Assembly: GCA_007570785.1 (NCBI GenBank)
Contig: ML664152.1
Location: forward strand, 1,860,911 to 1,924,910
Source of the DNA: Antilocapra americana
Taxonomy: Eukaryota > Chordata > Mammalia > Artiodactyla > Antilocapridae
Reading direction: 5' to 3'
Length of the DNA stretch: 64,000 bases
The translations under genes and the position numbers were made by a program. Positions 34,581 through 44,602 of this stretch are shown piece by piece. The notes under the pieces are model-generated. The model ran no database searches, was not told the origin of the DNA, and saw only the letters and a list, made by a program, of their open reading frames with translations. The stretch's first letter is position 1, and every line of letters starts with the position of its first letter.

Positions 34581-36639
34581 AGGAGAGGAGGAGCGGAGGG
34601 TTGCACAGAGTCTCCCTGTGTTCTGGAGCCTCTGGGCAGGGCTGGGATGCAGGGAAACCCCTTGGTCAGGAAGGGCAGGTGGGGGTGGGGAAGGGTGATG
34701 AGTGAGGCCAGGATGAAGTCCCAGGAGACACCGGCAAGCAAGGGGTCTAGGGCCATGAGTGAGGACACCCTGAACAGGCCAGGCCCCGGGGTGGGCTTGG
34801 GAAGAGGAAGGAGGAGACAGGGGTGGGGCTGGCCAGGGGTCAAGGGGCTTGTGCTGGACAGGAGCAGGGTCCTGCATGGACACACTGGCTGGGGCCTGGC
34901 TGGGCTGGGGAGCTCGGCGCTGCAGGGCAGCCGGCTCCAGGGACGGTCAAGGTCGGCCTCTGCCTCGTGGGGCCAAGGGTTGGCTGTGGTGGGACAGGGC
35001 TGGGGCAGCCTGCTGGGCTCTGGCTGCCCAAGCTGCCCCTCACTCAGGTGTCCAGGACTCTGGGGTATGCACTGTCCCCACCTTACAAATTACCCCAAAG
35101 CAGCAGCTTCCCGTGGCTGCTTGCCTCATCTCCGTGGTTTCTGGCTGCTCCGCCTGAAGGTTGGAGGCCAGAGGGTCCGTTTCCAGGACACGTGTTGGCC
35201 GAAGCCTCATGGTGCACCTGCCCACAGTGGCCTGTCTCCTCCCATTGTGCGGGGGCCGCGCAGCCTTCCAGAGCCCGCGTGTGGACAGGGCTGTGTGACT
35301 GTCAGTCCCGAGGCCACAGCGCCATGGGGGCCATGCCAGCAGGCTCTCGGGAGCTGGTGACCGGGACCTCAGGCTCCCCTCAGTGGAAGAGGGGCCCGGC
35401 CTCCCTGAGCCTCGGCGTCCTCAGGTGTAACCCAGGACAACAGTGGCATTTACATCATGGGGCCAGAAGGAATCCAGGAAGATGGCCCACAACGACCCTC
35501 GGTCCAGAGCTGGGGACGGAGAACACCCTGATGCCACCTGTGTTAACTGCCAGAGGTGAGCCATGGATGATGCCTGGCCATATTTCATCCCGTTGAGGCC
35601 ACTAGAAATGAGGGCACTGCAGTGACCCCTGGAACTGGGGGCCCCAGAGCCTTGACCAGCAGCAAAAACACTCCAGGGCTCGGAGCGTGACCACCCCTGG
35701 GCTGAGGCCACACTCACATTTTTCAGGATGCGCACAGTGCAAATAAAACCAAAATATTATTACAAGGCTAAGTCCTGTGTTACAGCTGCCTTTAATATAT
35801 GACAGTCTTGTTCAGCTTCGTACAAACAACTTTCCCTTTGCTCCGAGCAGCTGTGTGCCTCTGCTCGCGGCCCTGGAGCTGGGCCGATGCCAAGGGGCAG
35901 AGGGAGAAGAGCCACAGCAGGAATGAGGATCCCCTGCCGAGGCCCTGCCCCCAATGCTCTCCTCAAGGGCTCCAGGGAGACCCCTGCTTCCTCCTGGGGG
36001 GCTCAGCCAGCTGAGCTTCGTTCTGGGGCACAGGTGGGAGAACAGTGCCTGGTTTCCTTCAGGGTGGGGCCCTGTGTTGGGGGCCTGCTGTGTGGCCGTG
36101 GACTCCCAGGGCCCCTGGACACCTGACACCTGTAGTCGGCTATCCCGGACAGGATGGACAGGGTGGCTGGGACTCACCCTGGTGTGGTGCCTTTGGGCAC
36201 TAGCCATGGGCTCAGGCCCCCAGTTTGGCTGGCCCTGGACTGGGTGCCATGGTCCTTCCCAGCCCCCGTGGCTCCTCAGGCCTCCAGACACCTGGCCATC
36301 GGGGCCCTGGCTCTCTTCCCAAACCACTGGGCAATCACTCGGCCATGGTAAACAACCAATCCCTTGGCGGCCGGTGAGCCCTACTCTGTCCTGGGGGCCC
36401 AGCTCCCCACGCTGCAGTCGCATCTTTCTCCTTGGTGGAAACGCAGGACGAGCCAAGAATCGAAGCCCCCACCAGCATCTGGAGGGCAGAGCAAGGAGTT
36501 CCTGGCAGCGCAGAGGTCCCAGGGGAGCGAATGGGGGTTGCCCCTCCCCTGACGGCTGCCCAGGGGAGACACCCAACTCACCAGATGCCTCCACAGCAGC
36601 TCCCCGGGGACGTTCAAGGTCTCAGGCATATCAATTCTA
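34581..36639. other. GC-rich intergenic DNA with old repeat relics
   Basis: 35045-35310 resembles a common ancient LTR-type repeat (ACAAATTACCCCAAAGCAGC; GGAGGCCAGAGGGTCCG). 35395-35480 resembles MIR (CTCCCTGAGCCTCGGCGTCC). Long overlapping frames on both strands (34572-35360 plus, 35954-36745 plus, 35812-36594 minus) have no recognisable domain and reflect GC-richness. Confidence 0.4.
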
Positions 36640-36835
36640 TGGTTTTTCTACTTGCCAAACCAGCCACTTTCCCCTTTCTTCACATTTCTGCTGCTTCCTT
36701 GGGCTTTGGGCTGTCTTATTTTTCTTCCCTTCAGTCTGGAATTGAAAGCTTAGTTCATGTATTTTTTATTCTCTCTTGTGTATAATGAAAACACAGTGAT
36801 AAGTTCTCCTCCGAGTGCATTTCTGGCTGCCTTCT
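36640..36835 (-). mobile_element. Possible L1 ORF2 relic, antisense
   Basis: AT-rich patch (GGAATTGAAAGCTTAGTTC, then CTCCGAGTGCATTTCTGGC) resembling antisense L1 ORF2, highly diverged. Confidence 0.4.
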
Positions 36836-36965
36836 AGAAGCTTCCCTGGGGAGTGTCCTCTGAGCTCATCTTCTCCAGGCCTCCGTCGTGCCCCGTGGCT
36901 CCCCCTGGGGCTCAAGTCTCTCTGAATAACACTTGTTCTTTTTGCACGTTGTCTGAGTGTGACTC

Positions 36966-37160
36966 TAGGGCTTCCCAGGTGGCTCAGTGGTAAAGAATCT
37001 GCCTGCAATGCAGGAGACACGTGTTCGATCTCCGGGTCCAGAAGATCCCCTTGAGAAGGAAATGGTTACCTACTCCAGTTTTCTTGCCTGGAGAATCCCA
37101 TGGACAGACGAGCCTGGCAGGCTACAGTCCAGGGAGTCAGACATGACTTAGCACACACAC
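36966..37160 (+). mobile_element. Bov-tA SINE
   Basis: GGGCTTCCCAGGTGGCTCAG, AAAGAATCTGCCTGCAATGC, CCTACTCCAGTTTTCTTGCC, tail CAGACATGACTTAGC. Confidence 0.92.
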
Positions 37161-39739
37161 GTGAGCTGAGTGCACCTCAGGTGAATTTTGGTTCCATTGT
37201 GTGTGTGGAGAACTCAGAGCTTACAAGTCTCCTCCATGGGCCTGGTGCACGGTCCCCACACCCCAGGTGCTGCCTGCAGCAGGGACAGACAGGCGCAGCC
37301 AGACCACGTCATCATGAAAGTCACCCACGGAGCCTCTGCTTCCTGGAAGCACATCTGATCTGCTGTTTCTTGCAGAAAACGCTTATTTCCCAATATTCCT
37401 GGCCACCCCGCTGGTGGTGCCCTGCCCTGCCCTCAGCGACGACCTGTGTCTTCTCCTAGGTCTCCCCGGTAGGAACCGGGAGGAGGCGTCTGTCACACGA
37501 CACTAGGTTCTGCTGCTGTGACAAGCACTCCCAAGGTCAGTGGCCTCACAGTCAGGCTGGACCCTTGCTGGCACCAAAAGGCCACTGTGAGCCAGCCGCC
37601 CGCACATAGGACCGGACTGGGGGTCAGGCCACCACCTGCAGTGCTGGGGGTGACCACACAGCTCAGCGCATGGCACGCAGGGTCGCCCTGACTCTGGAGG
37701 CCACCCCCACAGTGCTGCATGTTACATGCACTCGCTGTCATGTCCATATCAAGTGTGGGGCTGTCCCAACCCCAAGGAGCAGAGGACACAGGCCCACCTT
37801 GAGGCGGGGGAGGAGGGGGCTCAGTGCACAGCCTCAGGACGGACCACAGCGGGGGTCCACCACAGAGACAGGACAGGAAGGCACCGGCGCCCTACCTGCA
37901 CCCTAGGCATGAGGAGCTGCTTCTGGACCATCCACAGAGGTGAGTTTTGAGGCTCTATCGTGCTAGCAGTGTTGGTGATTTTCTAGTAATGTCTGTCCTG
38001 ATATGGCTGGGGCACTGCTGCCCACTGTTCACTGGACTTGGAAACGTTCCTTGTGAAACAGGTTTTGTCACATGATGACAAGGGACACCAGCAGGCTCCA
38101 GAGGCCAAGCAGGAGGGGAGGGCCCTGGTTAGAGACCTTGGGGGACCCCAGAGCAGGTGGTGGTCCCGGCACAGCCATCTGCTCCTTCTGAGATGTTGGG
38201 ACCAGGGCACCAGCCAGACAACAGGACATCCAAGGGGCAAGCCAAGGTGGTTGTGCAGGAGCCCACCCCAGGGGGAGTTCAGGGTGGGGGCCAGACCAGG
38301 ACAAAACCCTGCTGGGGACTCCAGGAGCGCCTGCAGCAGAAGCGGCTGAGGCCCAGCCCCTCCCTCTGTGGGTAGCAGGGTGAGGTCCAGCCTCGGGGTC
38401 AGGGTGGGACAGGGACTAGAGGGAACATCCCATCCACCGTCCAGCAGGAGGAAGCCAGTGGACACTGTGGAAAGCTTCCTGGGGACCCACAAGAAGGTGT
38501 CATGGTTCAAAGGCGGTGCCCCAACTCTCGGCTTCGGGAAGGAGCCAGGAAAGGGTGCAGGTCACGTGTGAACAGAGCGGACACAAGCTGTGACCCCAGG
38601 AATGCAAAGCCGTGTGGCACGCCGAACGCTAATCGCACCAGCCACCCCCCAGCAGGAAAAGCAATAACAGAAACACATGACTCTGAGCAGGAGCCAAGAA
38701 GGAATTCAATAAAACTCAGCATCTCCGAGAGAAGCGCTCGAGAGTTAGAAACAGGGGGCTTCCTTCCTATTCTGAGCGGAGCGAGGGCAAGAGCAAACAC
38801 TTGCCTGGCACCTACAGCGTCTGCTCCTGAACTCAAGCGTCAGCCGTAGTTACAACACAGGTGCAGCTTTTAAACACGCCCTCCACCAGAACAGGAGCAA
38901 GCCCACCTACCCTGATTGCAGTCCAGACCCTTCCAATGTAACTGAATGTTAACATATCATTACAACATTAAACATTTAAGAAGCAACTCCTAAGCATCTC
39001 CGGAGGCAGGTGAAGCTGGCTGTGTCCGGTCCTCAGACAGAGGAAGTGTCCCTGGTGACTTCAGAACTCAGTCAAGTGACTCCAACAGGTCACATACGAG
39101 ACCCTGGGTTGGGACCCCAGGGAAGCTTGATGACACTCGGACGTGTGGCCTCAGGCAGGAAGAGCTAAGGGTGGAAGGGAATCCACTGGGTCAAGACTGT
39201 AACCTTCTCCTGGAAGAGCCTGGGACCCAGGGCAGGGGGCCCCCAAAGAGGACAGCAGGTCAGCCTGACCTGACTCTGAGAAAGGAGCCCCGGGGTCCAC
39301 CCAGAGAACAGAAGGAGGGCAGCCAGGGAGGGAAGGAGGATGGGTCTGCCCAAGGGGCTACAGGCAGGCTCCATGAAGGAGGAGGCCTGGCAGGGGCTCG
39401 GGAGACCAGCCAAGCAGATAGACTCTCCTGCGGCCAGGCAGGAGACCCAGTGGCACTGTCCCAGTAGCCAGGCCCCAGAGGGCCTGTGGGCAAGCAGAGC
39501 CCTGGGCCACAGGCCGAGGGTGGACAGGGTCATGCCCAGCTCCTCCCCAGGGTACAGCCCAGCCACAGCAGAGGTCTCTGCAGGCCCAGAGCAGAATGTC
39601 CCAGACCTGCCTGGTGTCCAAATCTAAACTCACCTCCCCCTCAGAGTTGCGGGGTTCAGTGCTGAGGACAAAGACAGTGTCACATGATCAGTGACTGACT
39701 GCAGGCTTCCTCAAGGCTCAGAGGGCAGGAGCCTTGCTC
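37161..39739. other. Intergenic DNA, no gene seen
   Basis: No recognisable exon. The stretch 38515-38870 keeps about 20 CpGs by eye in only moderately GC-rich, non-repetitive sequence (GAGAAGCGCTCGAGAG, CTGAGCGGAGCGAGG) and is the best noncoding-function candidate here. Confidence 0.4.
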
Positions 39740-40140
39740 TCCACAGCAGAGGCTGTCCCTACCTGCCCAGACCCCTGGATTCTGGGGAGGGCACATAACC
39801 TAGTCCTGGCCAGTGAGCTGAGAGGGGACATCCCTGGGTGGGCCTCTGAGGAGACCTTAAAATGGGAGTAGAGCAGGTTTCCCCATTTCTCTTGCTGTTT
39901 GCCCTCTGCCTCTCCCCATTTCCTGCCTGGAGTGTGACGTGATGGCTGGGGCACTGGCAGCTTCATTAGCACCAGGATTAGTAGAAGACAGTGGCACCTG
40001 GGCTGCTGGTGACACCCTAGAGACTTGGACTGCCTGCTTCCAGACCCTCATCATACAAAGGGCAACTCTTCCCATTTTAAACATCATCAGCCACTGTGAC
40101 TTGTATTCTCTGTTACTAGCAGCCTGTGGTAGGAACTAGC
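39740..40140 (+). mobile_element. Ancient LTR relic, MaLR-like
   Basis: TGGCCAGTGAGCTGAGAGG, CCTGCCTGGAGTGTGACGTG, GACTTGGACTGCCTGCTTCC, then the terminal AGCCACTGTGACTTGTATTC followed by CTGTTACTAGCAGCCTG. The terminal words fit the MLT/MER-type LTR 3' end. No internal viral genes are present. Confidence 0.5.
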
Positions 40141-40267
40141 AGATGACCAAGGCACCCCTCATCCTGGGCCTCAGCAGGACAGTGTCCCCAGCCTGCTCTG
40201 TGATAATCCCAGGTCCAGGACAAACCACCCTTACATACTGCCACCCAGCCCAATGCCTCCAGAACCC

Positions 40268-40357
40268 CATCCATGCAGACGCAGAGTCAGGAAGGCTCCA
40301 TCCATGCAGACAGAGGCAGGAAGGCCCCATCTGTGCAGACGCACAGCCAGGAGGGGG
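40268..40357. repeat. About 30-bp tandem repeat, three copies
   Basis: Units start at 40268, 40299 and 40328 with CATC(C/T)(A/G)TGCAGAC, followed by CAG(G)AGG-rich sequence; lengths 31, 29 and about 30 bp. Confidence 0.75.
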
Positions 40358-40769
40358 CTGCCCCGGGCCCTCTGCCGCTGTCTGCTCTGGGGAGTGATTT
40401 CAGCGAGCACAGAGCTGGTGCCCCCCTCGCTCACACTTGCTGCTGTCCCCCTGCCTCCTCCTCCAGCCCCAGACTAGGCTGACAGGACAGCTGTGCCTGC
40501 CCCACCGGACAGAGGTCCCCATGAGGAGGGGTCTCTTCACCTGGTGGGGTGGCTCAGTTGGCCACAGATTAGGCCAGCAAGGGTTGGCCAAATGAGACGG
40601 AGCTGGAGGTGGGCCCTGCTGATGATGCGACGAGCATGAGGGCGCATCAGCTCTGGGAGATGGGGGTACTGGGTCAACCAGGCCAGGTCTCAGGCCTGGG
40701 CACCGCAGGAGGCCTGCCCACTCATCCCTGTAGGAGCCCCGCAGCCGGAGGGCTTACTTGGGCCTGGCA

Positions 40770-40840
40770 CTCTAATTAAACATCATTATGTAATTACTCT
40801 GCTCCCAGCCCAGGAGACGCTGAGGTGGGAGTAATTACCG
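40770..40840. promoter_or_regulatory. Cluster of three TAATTA homeodomain-type sites
   Basis: TAATTA at 40773-40778, 40791-40796 and 40832-40837. The last two lie inside identical palindromes GTAATTAC, 41 bp apart, in otherwise GC-rich sequence. TAATTA is the core bound by many homeodomain proteins. Regulatory function is inferred. Confidence 0.35.
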
Positions 40841-40859
40841 CTGAGCTAGAAACCAGACC

Positions 40860-41684
40860 CAAGGCAGAAGGGTGCTGGGGAGCAGGGGGGCTGCTCCCCC
40901 GGGGTCCTCTGAGCCTTGTGATGTGGCACACCTGGTGTTGACCTGAACTGAGGGCGAGGTCAAGGGGTAAGTGGGGTCATGGGGTGGCCAGCGCCAGCTG
41001 GAAGGAGGCCCCCATCTCCAGGCTCAGTTTCCCTCTGGAGGGAAGGGCCCAGGTGGGTACCAGGGACCAGGGGAACAGGAGGGACGAGGCTCAGGCCCAG
41101 CAGGCAGCCCATGCTCCGGAAGCCTCTGTGGCACCAGAGGGAACACCGGATTCATGGATACAAATAATCACAGACTTTTTCCCCAGGATCTAAAAAGACT
41201 TCTTAACTTTAAGGAAGACTTAAGAAACATGATCCAACATCAGGAACATGCCTGTAACCAACATTTTAACCTGTCATTTGAGCATCTCTAGAAGAGAGAA
41301 GATAGGACAGGGCAGCAGATGCTGCTATGAAAGCCCTCCAACCCCTACCCCCCGGCCCCTGCCCCCGGAGCTCCCGACCCTGGGAACCCTGAAAGCCTCT
41401 CAGCACCACGACCTCAGCCAGGCTGCGTCACCAGCGTTATCTGAGCAACGAACGTTCAAGCAGCAGCACAGCTGGAGTTGTGCAAACCTGGCTGCAGCGG
41501 CTCAGGACCGGAGTCATCCCGGGAGCCTGGTTTGTGCACCACCCCTCCCTGGCGGGCCCCGCCTGGTGGATGCCCACCCAAGACACCAGACCTGGGATAC
41601 CCAATGCCGGGCACAAACAGGGCCGGCCTGCTGTAGGCTGGGTGACGCCGGAACTGGTGCAGGACCATCTGGACAAAGCCAGCA
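40860..41684. other. Intergenic DNA, no gene seen
   Basis: Unique sequence with short overlapping frames only. An AT-richer segment at 41160-41300 is unassigned. Confidence 0.4.
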
Positions 41685-41874
41685 GCTTCCCTGGTGGTTC
41701 AGCTGGTAAAGAATGCCTGCAATACGGGAGACCTGGGCTCAATCTCTAGTCGGGAAGATCCCCTGAAGGAGGGCATGGCTACCCACTCCAGTACTCTTGC
41801 CTGGAGAACCCCATGACAGAGGAGACTGGTGGGCTACAGTCCATGGGGTCACAGAGAGACTGAGCAACTAAGCA
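41685..41874 (+). mobile_element. Bov-tA SINE
   Basis: CTTCCCTGGTGGTTCAGCTG, AAAGAATGCCTGCAATACGG, CCACTCCAGTACTCTTGCC, tail CCATGGGGTCACAGAGAG. Confidence 0.92.
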
Positions 41875-42600
41875 CCCACATCAGAGGGCGTGGTGCCCGC
41901 ATGAGCCAGCCATTACCCCCAGCCTCCAGGCTGACCCCCGCTCACCTGTCCTGAGCCCAGCCCCGTACAGGAGCAGAGGGATTCACTGGGGGCCCTGGGG
42001 CGACCCTGATCCCACACCCAGAACACCAGCACCCTGTCCTGGTGGCCCCCAGGGTTCTGCTGCCCCCACTATCAAGTGCCCTCTCCTTGCTCACATCTTG
42101 CCCCCTACGCCTCCAGGCAAGCAGCAGGTACCCACTGCTTGTTGTGTTGACTGAGGTCCGTCTTCCTCAGGGACCCCCCCGCCCCCACTGCCATGGACTC
42201 TCCCCTGGCATCTCGTCTGTCTTGCTCGGAGCCCTTGCTCCCTCGGCCTAGCACCCGCTGCTCCTTCTGCTGGATGACACCACTGCCCAGGCCACTCTGC
42301 CCAACGTCCACACCCCTCAGGGGGCTCCTCCACTGCCCACTCTCCCCTCCCCCAGCCCCATTCCCTCTCTGAGGCCTGGTGCTGCACAGTTTGGAAGGCC
42401 TGGGGGCGTGCAGAACTCTGTCCCTGCCTCTGCCCACTGCTGGGGGCTGCAGAAGGCCCAGCTGGGGAGCTCATCCAGGACCAGAACCCCTCAAAGGCCC
42501 TGTAGGGCGGACACCTCAGCCCAGGCCCACCAGCCCTTCCAAGCTGGAAAGCAAACTGAGTTTAAAATGCACATGAAAAACACCCAATTGTTTGTCACTT
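41875..42600. other. Region downstream of SLX9, no gene seen
   Basis: GC-rich sequence beyond the possible distal poly(A) site. Minus-strand frames (42091-42474) are not recognisable. Confidence 0.4.
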
Positions 42601-42603
42601 AAT

Positions 42604-42609
42604 TTTATT
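42604..42609 (-). terminator. Possible distal poly(A) signal of SLX9
   Basis: Minus-strand AATAAA within an AT-rich patch, followed by GGGTGTTTTTCATGTG, a strong U/GU-rich downstream element. If used by SLX9, the 3' UTR would be about 760-780 nt. It could equally end a separate minus-strand transcript. Confidence 0.45.
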
Positions 42610-43048
42610 ACCAAATAATCAAAGTTCATTCTATGAAGATTAAAAACACAGGTAAGTGAGCATAGAAGTCTCTCCGGGTCAGAGACCACAGCCAGCAGGT
42701 TCCCAAGTGGGGGAGGGAGAGGGAGTCTCTCCCACCTGCCCTCCTCCCCTGCCCCACCCCCAACTGGCTGGGTGGCAGGGCACTCTGTTCAGGGGAGGGG
42801 GTACATCCCTGACATTTGCAGCTTCGCAGCCACATTCCCGGGCGAGGCTGCCGCAGACGATAGCAATGTCGGGCTCGCCCTGCGTCTGCCCGTCCTCCCC
42901 CCACCCCAACAGGTGAGGTCAAGAAGGTCCTGGCGTCAGGCAGAGGTCAGAGGCCCTGACAGGGGGCACTGCGAGAAGGTGGCCGAGCAGCATCCAGCTG
43001 CAGTCAGCCTGGAGCCCCCAGAGGACCAAGCCTGAAGACACGTCTCTC

Positions 43049-43054
43049 AATAAA
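43049..43054 (+). terminator. Plus-strand poly(A) signal, convergent with SLX9
   Basis: AATAAA followed closely by CCTGTGTGCAGG, a good GU-rich downstream element, on the strand opposite to SLX9. It could end a noncoding transcript running toward SLX9. No plus-strand coding exon is recognisable upstream, so the transcript is hypothetical. Confidence 0.35.
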
Positions 43055-43164
43055 CCTGTGTGCAGGTCAGTGCCCACAGACTCAGACAAAAGGAAGGTGA
43101 GAAGGCTGGCCGCACAGCTGCCCCACCTCCTGCGGGGTGGGCACTGAGTTCCACGGACACCTTG

Positions 43165-43362
43165 GGTTCTCCAGCAGTGTTTTTATTGCAGAAATAAATG
43201 TGTCGTCACAACACTCCCGTGTCAACTGCCTGTCTTCCTATCTGTGCCAAGCACAACAGCCGTGTTGCTGAAGAAGGGGCTGGCAGCCCAGGGGACAATG
43301 GCCAAGTCGGCCCTGGGCATCTCCTCGCGGGGGTCCTTGGAGCTCTCCCATGCTCCACGGGG
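43165..43362 (-). other. SLX9: SLX9 3' UTR, short form
   Basis: From the stop codon to the expected cleavage point. A minus-strand AATAAA at 43182-43187 is followed by a G/T-rich stretch around 43153-43163 that could serve as the downstream element. The exact cleavage base (about 43160-43170) is an estimate. A longer UTR ending near 42585 is possible. Confidence 0.75.
43182..43187 (-). terminator. Proximal poly(A) signal of SLX9
   Basis: Canonical AATAAA on the minus strand about 175 nt after the stop codon, with a G/U-rich element downstream. It is the first canonical hexamer after the stop. Confidence 0.8.
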
Positions 43363-43486
43363 TCAGGGCTGCCCACCACCCTCCAGTTGCATCTGCTCAG
43401 CCAGCTGCCGCCCGATGGCCAGCAGAGGGCTGGCTCTATAGGCTGGGCTGGCCAGCAGCTCCTGGAACCGCATCCTTTCCTCCTCA
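43363..43486 (-). CDS. SLX9: SLX9 terminal coding exon and stop
   Basis: 124-bp coding part of the last exon, after acceptor TATTCTCACAG. One base completes a leucine codon, then 40 codons follow, including RFQELLASPAYRASPLLAIG and RQLAEQMQLEGGGQP, then TGA at 43365-43363. This is the most recognisable part of the family (FQELLASPAYRASPL). The stop is about 180 bp upstream of the first poly(A) signal. An overlapping plus-strand ORF (43198-44034) is antisense to this exon and is not considered a gene. Confidence 0.95.
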
Positions 43487-44536
43487 CTGTGAGAATAGAG
43501 AGCGGAGGTCAGTGGGCAGGGTGGGCACTGAGTAGCCAGCAACCGCAGGGCCAGCCTCGGCCCAGCCACCCCGTAGGGAGGGACACCAGCACAGGGCTGG
43601 TCCAGGGCTGGACGGGGTTGGGTGTGAGCAGGCTGTGGGGCTATGAGATTCTGCCTGGTGGGTCTGGGTGTGGGGATGGGTGGGGGTCTGAGACCTGGGG
43701 GAGGGGCTGCCCTGGGGCCTGTTCTTGGTCACACAGACCCCCCATCCACTGCGACTGTGACAAGGAGCTGCTGCATAAGGTGGCAGCAGGTGCCCTGCAC
43801 ACACAAGACCTCACGTGGCAGCAGCTCTCCAGCTGGTCTCACAGGAGCAGGGGCTCCGGGCCCCGCGGTGATGGGGCTCTGCAGTGGGCCCACCCTCCCC
43901 GCAGAAGGCCCTGGGCCCGAGGCAACAGGGGATGCCTCTCTGTGCCCATCCCTAAGCTCAGCTGGCCATGTCACTCCCCAAGGCGCCAGGGCCAGCTCAC
44001 ACCTCGGCCCTGCAGCCCAGCACAGCACAGGTGACCAGGTCAGATGCCTCGGGGGACGACATCTCTGCCACTGAAACTGAGGTGACCTGGTCCAGACCTC
44101 AGGGCGGCAAGCCCATCACGGTGCTGTGGCGGAGACGGCCCTGGCCTTGAGCTGGCGAGGCAGGGTGGAGAGCACAGCCTGTACCCTGCACAGGCGCATG
44201 ACCAGAGACAAGTTCACACCACGCTGTGCCTCAGCTTTCTGTGCTGTTAGCGGGGAGACTTAGACCCCAAGGCATGGCTGACTGACTGGCCAGCTGTCCA
44301 TAATCCCAAGATGCCTGGGACCCGGGTCCCAAGGGCGGCACCCCAAGACCCAGCAGCAGCCCTCACCACTCCAGGGGAAGGGGCTTCCTGGTCCCTGGAG
44401 ACAGGTCGTCCACACCCCCGGGCTGAGCCCCAGCACACCAAGGACTCGGGTGGGGAGCCCTGGATGGGCCGTGAGGAGGCAGGCAGGACACCGGGCGTCC
44501 TGTGTGTGTGTGTGTGGCGGGGAGCGCCCTACTCAC
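43487..44536 (-). other. SLX9: SLX9 last intron
   Basis: 1050-bp GC-rich intron with GT-AG ends. It contains no recognisable repeat apart from the (TG)8 tract near its donor. Confidence 0.85.
44501..44516 (-). promoter_or_regulatory. (CA)8 tract next to an SLX9 donor site
   Basis: (TG)8 on the plus strand, so CA repeats on the SLX9 transcript, starting 20 nt past the donor at 44536. CA repeats near 5' splice sites are known binding sites for hnRNP L, which modulates splicing. The effect here is inferred. Confidence 0.4.
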
Positions 44537-44602
44537 AGGAGCTGGAGCCTCTGCACGGCGCTCATCCGGCTCAGCTCAGTGGGCCGGGGCCTGCTGGCCA
44601 CC
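44537..44602 (-). CDS. SLX9: SLX9 coding exon, ELSRMSAVQR
   Basis: 66-bp exon; donor GTGAGT. The acceptor is a tandem CAGCAG (NAGNAG), so use of the upstream AG would insert one extra arginine. The form annotated here uses the second AG and reads VASRPRPTELSRMSAVQRLQ followed by L, with phase 2 at both ends. The ELSRMSA.QR.QLL sequence is a conserved SLX9 signature just before the C-terminal block. A (TG)8 tract (CA-repeat on the transcript) begins 20 nt beyond the donor. Confidence 0.93.

Noticed and set aside
33927..34883. 318-residue minus-strand ORF, the longest in the window
   Set aside because: It is the complement of the G-rich minisatellite; composition is Pro/Thr/Cys/His repeats with no domain, and neighbouring frames are equally open.
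43198..44034. 278-residue plus-strand ORF
   Set aside because: Antisense to the SLX9 terminal exon and last intron in GC-rich DNA. No recognisable domain, and the minus strand carries the conserved frame.
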